From: Bacillota bacterium
Lineage (GTDB): Bacteria > Bacillota_E > JAJZYS01 > JAJYTV01
NCBI GenBank assembly: GCA_021845645.1
Contig: JAJZVM010000079.1
Span: forward strand, 1-17,687
Length of the DNA stretch: 17,687 bases
Reading direction: 5' to 3'
Numbering within the stretch: position 1 is the first letter of the stretch; each line of letters begins with the position of its first letter. Under the pieces are notes generated by a model, which saw nothing but the letters and a program-made list of their open reading frames with translations, ran no database searches and was not told the DNA's origin. Position numbers and translations under genes: made by a program. Shown one piece after another: positions 8,384 through 15,249 of the stretch.

Positions 8384-8447
8384 CGATCCACCTCCGAACG
8401 CTCATGGTCTCCACTCGCGGCACTGGTGCAGGGCGGGCAAATCTCCC

Positions 8448-9305
8448 CTACGGGGCGAGGTCATCGAAGAGGTGCGGCCGCACGGGATCGAGCACGGCCA
8501 CGAGGCGGGCGGCCGGTCCCGAGAGGACGGGAAGGATCCCGGGGCCGTGACCCGGTAGGGGGCTGTCACCGTGGACGACGACGCCGATGGTAGTCGCTCC
8601 CGGTGCGTACCCCTGCATCGTCACGGCCTCCCAGTCGTCCATGGCCACCACGTCGCCAATGCGCAGCTCGTCGCAGCCGTGCCGCCTCAGGGCCTCGGGG
8701 TCGTCGGACTGCAGATCGGTCTCCCAGGTGGCGGCCGGTCGGCCGACACCATTGCCGAGCAGGTAGGACGGGATGCGAGCGCGGACAGATGCCACGAGTT
8801 GCCCGTCGCGGACGTCGGCGAGCTTGGAAAGGATCCCTTGCGACAGGTGGTGCACCGCGATATCCGCGAACCCTGTCACTTGCAGACCGCTGCCACAGCA
8901 GCGGACGCTGATGCGCTGACCCGGCGAGATCCGCCTGAGGTCCCTTCGCTGGAAATGCACGAACAAGCCCTGTCCCTCGCCGCGCAGGCCCACGACCACC
9001 CCGGTCGCCCGCCCGTCCTCGAACTCCACCCAGGCCTCGTTGCCAAGGCAGGCGAAGGCCGCGAGCGCCGCCTGGCTTCTCTCGTCCCTGGCCTTGATCG
9101 TGGCACCGGGTTCAGGATGGTCCGCGGACCCGACGAACGCTCGCGCGCCGGGACCATAGCCATAGAGCACGCCCCCGGCGCCGAACGGCAGGTACGGCCG
9201 TCCGTCGGCCCCGACCTGGAACGGGCTCGCATCGAGCTCCGGGTGCGTCACCCATCCCGAAAGCACCATGGCAACCAGCTGATCCTCGTTCGTGGTCAAA
9301 GCCAT
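8448..9305 (-). CDS. DUF4438 family protein, divergent second copy
   Basis: A 285-residue protein that matches the protein encoded just upstream along its length: ADHPEPGA against ADHLEPGA, LGNEAWVE against VGNRAQVL, IGDVVAMDD against LGDVVALED, and PGHGPGIL against FGHGPGAT. I assign both to DUF4438, a family of unknown function with a solved Thermotoga representative, from memory of its motifs. This copy has lost the histidine-bearing motifs kept by its neighbour: TGKHA is replaced by VGLRGEG, LDHPDV by TGFADI, and the histidine of EDQDHRFG is gone. It may thus be a structural or regulatory partner rather than an active chain. The ATG at 9305 follows AAGGA and overlaps the end of the first copy by 10 bases, so translation is coupled. 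No signal peptide or membrane segment is visible. Function unknown. Confidence 0.78.
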   Translation of the reverse strand: MALTTNEDQLVAMVLSGWVTHPELDASPFQVGADGRPYLPFGAGGVLYGYGPGARAFVGSADHPEPGATIKARDERSQAALAAFACLGNEAWVEFEDGRATGVVVGLRGEGQGLFVHFQRRDLRRISPGQRISVRCCGSGLQVTGFADIAVHHLSQGILSKLADVRDGQLVASVRARIPSYLLGNGVGRPAATWETDLQSDDPEALRRHGCDELRIGDVVAMDDWEAVTMQGYAPGATTIGVVVHGDSPLPGHGPGILPVLSGPAARLVAVLDPVRPHLFDDLAP

Positions 9306-10177
9306 GCCGGATGTCCTTCCTGCGCCAACGCGGCGGCGAGCAGTTCGAAGTTCGCGGCGGTCCCCTGAAGCGGCGTGATGGTGCCGGGCGGACCCGTGAG
9401 CAGGGTGGTCGCACCTGGCCCGTGGCCGAACGACTGGCACATGCCCGTGGTTACGGTCGCGATGGTCCAGGCGCCCTGGCGGTAGCCACGACCGAAGCGA
9501 TGGTCCTGGTCCTCGAGGGCCACGACATCCCCCAGCAACAGGTCGGTCAGACCAAGGCGACGTGCATCCTCGAAGGAACGGAACATCAGGTCGCAGTTGG
9601 CGTAGTCCGAGTGCATGCCGACACCGGCCCCCATGGCCTCGCGCGGAATGACCTTGCGCACCGGAACACCGAGGCTGCCGTCCGGCAGCGTCGACGCACC
9701 GAGCAATCCCAGCGCCGAGGGCGCCAAATTCTTCGCCACCACATCGGGATGATCGAGGAACCTGAGGCCGACGCCCACGGCCTCGACGGCGATGCGGTCC
9801 CCGACCGCCAGCCGCTCGAGCACGTCGCGCGGGAAGTCGACCATGACGTTGGCGTGCTTGCCCGTGACGAAGCCCCTCGCGCCCACCGCCAGACCGCTTA
9901 GGACCTGAGCGCGATTGCCGACGCAGGCCAGGAACTGCAGGGCGTTGTTGGCCCGCTCCTCAGGGTGGTGCACCTTGGCGCCGGGCTCGAGGTGATCCGC
10001 GGCCCAGCCAAACGCCCGCTCACCGATCCGCACGAGCGTGACGCCACCCATGCCAGGGAGTAGGAACGGGTCGACCAGTGTGCCGGGAGCGTAAGGCTGG
10101 CGGTCCACCTCCGTCGGCGGGATCTCGCCGACGAGGCAGGTGCGGAGGAGGTCTTCGGCATTCGTGCGCAGTTCCAT
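9296..10177 (-). CDS. DUF4438 family protein, canonical first copy
   Basis: A 293-residue cytosolic protein resembling the DUF4438 family in order of motifs: an early VGEIPPTE, GMGGVTLVRIGERAFGWAAD, ARGFVTGKHA, GVGLRFLDHPDV, GVGMHSDYANCDLM, LLGDVVALEDQDHRFG and SFGHGPGATTLL. The conserved His, Asp and Gly residues in these stretches look like a ligand or metal site, but the function of the family is not known. Genes of this kind are followed here by a divergent second copy. The ATG at 10177 lies four bases after the dppB stop and has only a weak GGGTGGG ahead, so it probably depends on translation of dppB. An in-frame GTG or similar start upstream within dppB cannot be excluded. Its place directly after the importer genes suggests it acts on the imported compound or an early product. 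Confidence 0.82.
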   Translation of the reverse strand: MELRTNAEDLLRTCLVGEIPPTEVDRQPYAPGTLVDPFLLPGMGGVTLVRIGERAFGWAADHLEPGAKVHHPEERANNALQFLACVGNRAQVLSGLAVGARGFVTGKHANVMVDFPRDVLERLAVGDRIAVEAVGVGLRFLDHPDVVAKNLAPSALGLLGASTLPDGSLGVPVRKVIPREAMGAGVGMHSDYANCDLMFRSFEDARRLGLTDLLLGDVVALEDQDHRFGRGYRQGAWTIATVTTGMCQSFGHGPGATTLLTGPPGTITPLQGTAANFELLAAALAQEGHPAWL

Positions 10178-10181
10178 GTCG

Positions 10182-11108
10182 CTAACCCACCCTGACCCGT
10201 GGATCGAACAAAACATAGGAGATGTCGACGAGGACGTTCATCACCACGATGGCCATCGCGGCGAAGATGACCGTTCCCATGATCATGGGAATGTCTAGCA
10301 CCTGGATCGCCTGCCACGCCTGCTGGCCGATGCCTGGCAGGCCGAATACGACTTCGATGATCAGCACACCGCCGAGGAAGTAACCGAAGTCCATGCCGAC
10401 CATGGTGATGATCGGGATAATGACATTCGGCAGGACATGGCGCCGCAGCAGAAGCCAGCCCGGTACGCCCTTGGCGCGGGCCATCTGCATGTAGGGCGCC
10501 TGCAGGATATCCAGCATCGTCGAGCGCAGCATCCGGGAATACCACGCGGCGCCGTTGAGACCGACCGTCAGGCAAGGTAGCACCAGGTAGTAGATCAGCG
10601 GGCTACCCACCCCGCCGAGCGGGAACCAGGAGTTGACAAAGGCTAGGTAATAGAGCAGAAACAGCCCAAGCCAGAAGCTTGGCGCCGAAAGCCCGAGCAG
10701 CGCGAAGATGGTCGCGACCCGGTCCCACACCGAGCCAGGGCGAAGGGCGGCAAGCACACCGATCGGGATGCCGATCAGGAGTTCGAAGATCACGCCGCCT
10801 ACGGCGACCATCGCAGTGACGGGTGCACGCTGCAGGATGGCAGGCAGCACGGGCACCTTGCGCAGGAACGAGATGCCAAAGTTCCCTTGCAAAAGGCGCC
10901 AACAGTATTCGAGATATTGCGTCCAGATCGGCTGGTCGAGGCCGAGCTGGCGGTGGATGCTAGCGACCGTTGCCGCCGAGGCGCCAGGGCCCGCGATCAG
11001 GCGTGCCGGGTCGCCCGGCACGGCGTAGGCGATGAGAAATGTCAGGGTCATGACGCCCCAGATTACCACCACCGTCCAGCCGAGGCGCTTGCCGAGGTAC
11101 TTCCACAT
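10182..11108 (-). CDS. dppB: Dpp/Opp-type ABC transporter permease, DppB-like
   Basis: A 308-residue inner-membrane permease of a peptide/nickel-class importer. The N-terminal helix (about 9-29) is followed by a periplasmic or external stretch containing LGLDQPIWTQYLEY, then five more hydrophobic segments. The EAA loop that contacts the ATPases reads ARAKGVPGWLLLRRHVLPN, and the end FDPRVR is typical of DppB. The ATG at 11108 directly follows the TAG stop of dppC with no gap, and the dppC end supplies the ribosome binding site GGAGG. The gene symbol is given at family level; the substrate could be a di- or oligopeptide, a sugar-peptide conjugate or an opine-like compound. Confidence 0.93.
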   Translation of the reverse strand: MWKYLGKRLGWTVVVIWGVMTLTFLIAYAVPGDPARLIAGPGASAATVASIHRQLGLDQPIWTQYLEYCWRLLQGNFGISFLRKVPVLPAILQRAPVTAMVAVGGVIFELLIGIPIGVLAALRPGSVWDRVATIFALLGLSAPSFWLGLFLLYYLAFVNSWFPLGGVGSPLIYYLVLPCLTVGLNGAAWYSRMLRSTMLDILQAPYMQMARAKGVPGWLLLRRHVLPNVIIPIITMVGMDFGYFLGGVLIIEVVFGLPGIGQQAWQAIQVLDIPMIMGTVIFAAMAIVVMNVLVDISYVLFDPRVRVG

Positions 11109-12029
11109 CTACTTGCCCTCCTGCATCGGGTCGAGCGCGTCGCGCAGCCAGTCGCCGATCAGGTTGAACGCCAGGACCGTGAGCACGAGTGCGATGCCTG
11201 GATAGATCAGCAGCCACGGTGCGACCTGGTAGGTTGCCTGCCCCTCGGCGATCATGTTCCCCCAGGACGGCATCGGCACGGGAACGCCGATGCCGATGTA
11301 GCTAAGCGACGCCTCGAGCAGCACTGTCGTGGCCACTCCGAGGGACCCGTAGACAATGATCGCCGACGACAGGTGTGGCAGGATGTGCCGGAACAGGATG
11401 CGCCAGGGCCCCACCCCCAGCGTTCGCGTCGCGGTGACAAACTCCCGTTCCTTGAGCGACAGCACCATACCGTGGACGACACGTGCCATGTTGACCCAAT
11501 AGATCAGGGCAATCACGAGAATGATGTTTGTGATGGAGGGTCCTGTCACGGCAATGAGTGCGATAGCCAAGAGCAAGATCGGGAAGGCCATCACTACGTC
11601 CGTGACGCGCATCAGAAGGGTGTCGATCCAGCCGCCGAAGTACCCGGCGACCATCCCGACCATGACGCCGATCACAATGGCGATGCCATTCGCCACGATG
11701 CCGATCGTCAGGGACACCCGAGCGCCATAGATCATGCGGCTCAAGATGTCGCGGCCGTTCTCGTCGGTGCCGAGGAGAAACGTCTTCCCTGGCGGTACCG
11801 GCGCCCCCTGGGACGTCAGGCCTTGGACGAACCCCTGCAAGGGATTGTGCGGTGCCACGTAGGGCGCGAGGATCGCCACGGCGACGAGGATGAGCAGGAA
11901 CACCACGCTGAGCATGGCCGGCACGTTGTGCAGCAGGGACTCGAGGAGTGTGCGCCAGGTCGAGACCTGCCGCACGGCGGCCAGCTCCTCGGCATCCAGG
12001 ATCGCCTGTTCCACCTCAGGCCTGGCCAA
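11109..12029 (-). CDS. dppC: Dpp/Opp-type ABC transporter permease, DppC-like
   Basis: A permease of 306 residues if read from a TTG at 12029. It has one N-terminal helix, the family segment FLLGTDENGRDILSRMIYGAR, and five further membrane helices. The EAA loop reads TATRTLGVGPWRILFRHILP, and the C-terminus LIGDWLRDALDP is typical of DppC. TTG at 12029 is preferred because GGGAGG (12038-12043) sits eight bases upstream. In-frame alternatives are GTG at 12038, inside that site, and ATG at 12053, which has only a weak AGGCGA. It overlaps the end of the upstream ATPase gene by 14 bases and ends directly against the dppB start. It forms the membrane channel with DppB. Confidence 0.92.
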   Translation of the reverse strand: MARPEVEQAILDAEELAAVRQVSTWRTLLESLLHNVPAMLSVVFLLILVAVAILAPYVAPHNPLQGFVQGLTSQGAPVPPGKTFLLGTDENGRDILSRMIYGARVSLTIGIVANGIAIVIGVMVGMVAGYFGGWIDTLLMRVTDVVMAFPILLLAIALIAVTGPSITNIILVIALIYWVNMARVVHGMVLSLKEREFVTATRTLGVGPWRILFRHILPHLSSAIIVYGSLGVATTVLLEASLSYIGIGVPVPMPSWGNMIAEGQATYQVAPWLLIYPGIALVLTVLAFNLIGDWLRDALDPMQEGK

Positions 12030-13032
12030 CGCGTTCACCTCCCGCCCAAACATTCGCCTGCGCGAAGTGGCAGGCCACGTGGTGCCCCGATGCGATGACC
12101 CGAAGTGGCGGAACCTCGTTCCTGCAGACATCCTGCGCGATGGGGCAGCGGGGATGGAAGGGGCACCCGGGCGGCGGTGAGGACGGGCTTGGCACCTCGC
12201 CGACCAGGTGGATGCGCTGGCGAGCGCGGTTCGCTTTCGGGCTCGGCAGCGGGACGGACCCGAGCAAGGCCTGCGTGTAGGGATGCAAAGGTTGGGCGTA
12301 CAGCACCTGGTTCGGCGCCTGCTCCACGACGCGGCCGAGATACATGACCGCGACGCGGTGGCTCATCTGGCGCAGCACCGCAAGGTCATGCGAGATGAAG
12401 ACGTAGCCAAGTCCAAGCTGGTCCTGCAGGTCCTGGAAGAGGTTGATGATCTGTGCCCGAACCGACACGTCGAGCGCGGAGACAGGCTCGTCGCAAACCA
12501 ATAGCTGCGGCCCGACCGCCAACGCCCGGGCTATGCCGACTCTCTGCCGCTGTCCGCCCGAGAGCTCGTGCGGGTAGCGCCGCGCGAACGCGTACGGCAG
12601 GCCGACGGTGCGCAGGATCTCCTGCACGCGGTGCGGGCGGTCCTGCGGCGCCACGTGGGCCACGATCAACGCCTCTTCGATCGCCGCCCCCACCTTGACC
12701 CGGGGGTTCAGGGAGTCATTCGGGTCCTGGAAGACCATCTGCATGACCTTCAGGAGATGGCGCAGAGCGGGCCCGCGCGCGGCGGTGACGTCTTCACCGC
12801 CCACGACGATGCGACCGGCCGTCGGCTCGACGATGCGGAGCATCGCGCGTGCCAGGGTGGACTTGCCGCAGCCGCTCTCGCCCGCGATGCCCAGTGTCTC
12901 GCCGCGTCCGAGCTCGATCGAGACGCCGTCCACCGCCCGCACGATGCCGGTTGTTCGTCCGAAGCTGCCGCGGATCGGAAAGTGAACCTTGAGATCCCGC
13001 ACTTCGAGGACCTGCTCTCGGGCGACGCTCAT
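12016..13032 (-). CDS. dppF: Dpp/Opp-type ABC transporter ATP-binding protein, DppF-like
   Basis: A 338-residue ATPase of a peptide importer, acting at the inner face of the membrane. Walker A is GESGCGKS (51-58), the signature is LSGGQRQRVGIARAL, and Walker B is LLVCDEPVSALD, followed by the switch histidine in FISHDLAV. The C-terminal oligopeptide-transporter domain carries GCPFHPRCPIAQDVC. The Gly-Cys-Gly Walker A and ISHDLAVLRQMSHRVAVMY are characteristic of the F type. The ATG at 13032 overlaps the stop of the D-type ATPase gene in an ATGA, with GAGGGGG ahead in the preceding gene. Co-translation of the two ATPases fits their heterodimeric role. Confidence 0.93.
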   Translation of the reverse strand: MSVAREQVLEVRDLKVHFPIRGSFGRTTGIVRAVDGVSIELGRGETLGIAGESGCGKSTLARAMLRIVEPTAGRIVVGGEDVTAARGPALRHLLKVMQMVFQDPNDSLNPRVKVGAAIEEALIVAHVAPQDRPHRVQEILRTVGLPYAFARRYPHELSGGQRQRVGIARALAVGPQLLVCDEPVSALDVSVRAQIINLFQDLQDQLGLGYVFISHDLAVLRQMSHRVAVMYLGRVVEQAPNQVLYAQPLHPYTQALLGSVPLPSPKANRARQRIHLVGEVPSPSSPPPGCPFHPRCPIAQDVCRNEVPPLRVIASGHHVACHFAQANVWAGGERVGQA

Positions 13033-14042
13033 TCCGCCAGGTCCCCCTCCAGCGTGATGTTCGATGGAATCGGCTGTGCGAGATGGCAGGCGGCCCTGCG
13101 CCCTGGCCCGATTTCGAGCAGCTCCGGCACCTCAGTCCGGCAGCGATCGTAGGCGACAGGGCAGCGCGGTGCGAAGGGGCAACCTTGCAGTTCGCGCGTA
13201 AGGTCTGGCGGCGCACCCGGAATCGACGGCAGTCGGCCCACTGCGCCCTGCAGCCTGGGAATGGAGTTCAGGAGCGCCTGCGTGTATGGGTGGCGAGGCT
13301 CGCTGATCACCTCGTCGACACTGCCCTCCTCGACGATCCGGCCTGCGTACATCACGAGGACGCGCTCGCAGAAGTCCGCGATCACCGAGAGGTCGTGCGT
13401 GATCAGCACGACCGATGTCCGCTCGGCTTCCGTGAGGTCTCGCAGGAGGTCCAGCACGTTCGCCTGCGCCGTGACGTCGAGCGCGGTCGTCGGCTCGTCC
13501 GCGATGATCATCTTCGGTCTCGTCGCCATCGCGATGGCGATCACGACGCGCTGCCGCATTCCGCCTGAAAGCTGGTGCGGGTATTCGGAGAGCCTGCGGC
13601 GGGCGTCCGAGATCTGGACGCGGCGCAGCAACTGCTCGGCTTCCGCCATGGCCTGTGCCCTGCTCAGACCACGGTGGATCTCGAGCACCTCAGCCACCTG
13701 GATCCCGATGCGCAGAAAGGGGTTCAGCGACGTCAGGGGGTCCTGGAAGATCATGCCGACCTCGTTGCCCCGCCAGCGGTTGACGTCCTTCGGATGCATG
13801 GTGGTCACATCGCGTCCCTCGAACAGGATCCGACCGGACGTCACATGCGCCGGAGGTAAAAGCAGCCGCATGATGCCAAGAGCCGTGATGGTCTTGCCGG
13901 AACCCGACTCGCCGACAATGCCCAAGCGCTCGCCGCGACCCAGTGCGAAGTCCACGTCGCGCGCGGCGTGCACGGTCCCATGGCGCGTCGGAATCTCGAT
14001 GGAAACACCTTGGACCTGCAGCACCGGCTCGATGGCGCACAC
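13029..14042 (-). CDS. dppD: Dpp/Opp-type ABC transporter ATP-binding protein, DppD-like
   Basis: A 337-residue ATPase, the partner of the F-type subunit that follows. Walker A is GESGSGKT (44-51), the signature is LSGGMRQRVVIAIAMA, Walker B is MIIADEPTTALD, and the switch histidine is in LITHDLSV. GCPFAPRCPVAYDRC marks the C-terminal oligopeptide-transporter domain. The GTG at 14042 is the most upstream reasonable start, but it is directly abutted by a run of G residues rather than a spaced ribosome binding site. A second GTG at 14024 is possible and would remove six residues before LQVQGVSIEI, where homology to the family begins. The gap to the upstream Gfo/Idh gene is only 22 bases. Confidence 0.92.
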   Translation of the reverse strand: MCAIEPVLQVQGVSIEIPTRHGTVHAARDVDFALGRGERLGIVGESGSGKTITALGIMRLLLPPAHVTSGRILFEGRDVTTMHPKDVNRWRGNEVGMIFQDPLTSLNPFLRIGIQVAEVLEIHRGLSRAQAMAEAEQLLRRVQISDARRRLSEYPHQLSGGMRQRVVIAIAMATRPKMIIADEPTTALDVTAQANVLDLLRDLTEAERTSVVLITHDLSVIADFCERVLVMYAGRIVEEGSVDEVISEPRHPYTQALLNSIPRLQGAVGRLPSIPGAPPDLTRELQGCPFAPRCPVAYDRCRTEVPELLEIGPGRRAACHLAQPIPSNITLEGDLAE

Positions 14043-14064
14043 CCCCCGTCAGACCGAGATCGAG

Positions 14065-15168
14065 CTAGTGCGCAGGAACCGGGGAGACCTCCTCGGTGCG
14101 CACCCAGCGGCGCTCGCGCGACGCCAGCGCCACCGCGTCGAGCACCTGCTGGCAGCGCCAGCCGTCCTCGAAGCTGCCCTCGGCGGTACCGCCAGCCAGG
14201 ACTGCATCAGCGAAGTTGCTGACAAGACGCGAGAAGTAGAACTGCGGCCACTCCTCCATCGGCCACTGCGCAGGTTCGATGCCTGCGACGGGCCGATAGA
14301 TGCCCTCTGCGATGTCAGCGCCCAGCAGGGTCTCGTCCCCGTCCGGGTGTTCCGTGAGATGGAGCTTCAAGCCACCCCGGTCGCCGAAGACGCGGATCTC
14401 GACGCCCGGTGGTCTGCCGGCCGCAAGCCAGCTCGCCTCGAAGACGCCTTGGACGCCTCCCGCGAGCTTGGCGAGGAACATGGTCGAGTCGTCGCACTCG
14501 CTGCGGCCCATGCCGCCGCCATTGACGGCCCGCTCGGGAATGAAGGTTTGCATGTCGCCGACCACTTCTTCGAAGTCGCCGACCGTCCACCGGACCAGGT
14601 CGACCAGATGGGACGCATAGCCGCCGAGAGCCCCCGCGTCGCCCTGCCCCCACCAACCCGCGGGGCGGGGTTGGGTCGGATCGTGGTACAAAGAGTTTTG
14701 TTCGAACCCTTGGACGTGGTAGATCCTTCCGACGTATCCGTCATCGATGAGCGCCTTGAACCGCTGGACAGCGGGCGAGTGGCGGAAGGTGAACCCGACC
14801 GCCGTAAGGAGCGAGCGGCGCTTGGCGGCCGCCGCGAGGCCGTATGCCTCGTCCAGATCCCGCCCGAGTGGTTTCTCGCAGAGCACGTGCTTGCCCGCCT
14901 CAATGGCCTGCATGCTGAGTGCATAGTGACCGGCCGTGCCGGTGCAGACGTCGATGAGATCGACGTCCTCCCTGGCCAGGAGTTCATCAAGCGTGCGGTA
15001 CCGATGCGCAATGCCGAACCTGCGACACGCGGCTTCCGCCCGCTGTGCGTCCTGGTCGGCCACGGCCGCCAATACGCAGTTCGCCTTGGCCGCAAAGGCC
15101 GGCAGGTGCGCCATGTTGGCCCAGGTCCCGACGCCGACAATACCCACACGCAGTCGGTCGGTGCGCAT
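14065..15168 (-). CDS. Gfo/Idh/MocA family NAD(P)-dependent oxidoreductase (copy 3)
   Basis: A 367-residue dehydrogenase with the Rossmann motif GIVGVGTWA (9-17), the lysine motif CEKPLGRD (97-104), and GGYASHLVDL (182-191), which retains the catalytic-type H187 but has Gly where Asp is common four residues earlier. It shares GFEQNS (154-159) and a following Asp-Pro with the Gfo/Idh protein at 1697-2854, so the two probably form a pair of related enzymes. The ATG at 15168 follows AAGGAAG with seven bases between. It is placed between the binding-protein gene and the rest of the importer genes, unusual for a metabolic enzyme, and a stem-loop separates it from the binding-protein gene. It may act early on the imported compound. 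Confidence 0.9.
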   Translation of the reverse strand: MRTDRLRVGIVGVGTWANMAHLPAFAAKANCVLAAVADQDAQRAEAACRRFGIAHRYRTLDELLAREDVDLIDVCTGTAGHYALSMQAIEAGKHVLCEKPLGRDLDEAYGLAAAAKRRSLLTAVGFTFRHSPAVQRFKALIDDGYVGRIYHVQGFEQNSLYHDPTQPRPAGWWGQGDAGALGGYASHLVDLVRWTVGDFEEVVGDMQTFIPERAVNGGGMGRSECDDSTMFLAKLAGGVQGVFEASWLAAGRPPGVEIRVFGDRGGLKLHLTEHPDGDETLLGADIAEGIYRPVAGIEPAQWPMEEWPQFYFSRLVSNFADAVLAGGTAEGSFEDGWRCQQVLDAVALASRERRWVRTEEVSPVPAH

Positions 15169-15206
15169 AGAGCAACTTCCTTCCGTGAGGTCTGGCAGAC
15201 GGTGGC

Positions 15207-15237
15207 TGGGAGGGAGCCCAACGAGAGCTCCCTCCCA
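15207..15237 (-). terminator. Perfect 11-bp stem-loop after the binding-protein gene (attenuator or mRNA-stabilising hairpin)
   Basis: TGGGAGGGAGC at 15207-15217 is the exact inverse complement of GCTCCCTCCCA at 15227-15237, with a nine-base loop. It starts about 13 bases past the TAG stop of the binding-protein gene and precedes the next ribosome binding site. No U-run follows on the transcript, so full rho-independent termination is unlikely. Such hairpins after solute-binding-protein genes often stabilise the upstream mRNA or reduce read-through, giving more binding protein than transporter. That role is inferred. Confidence 0.6.
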
Positions 15238-15249
15238 AGCCGATTGGCG

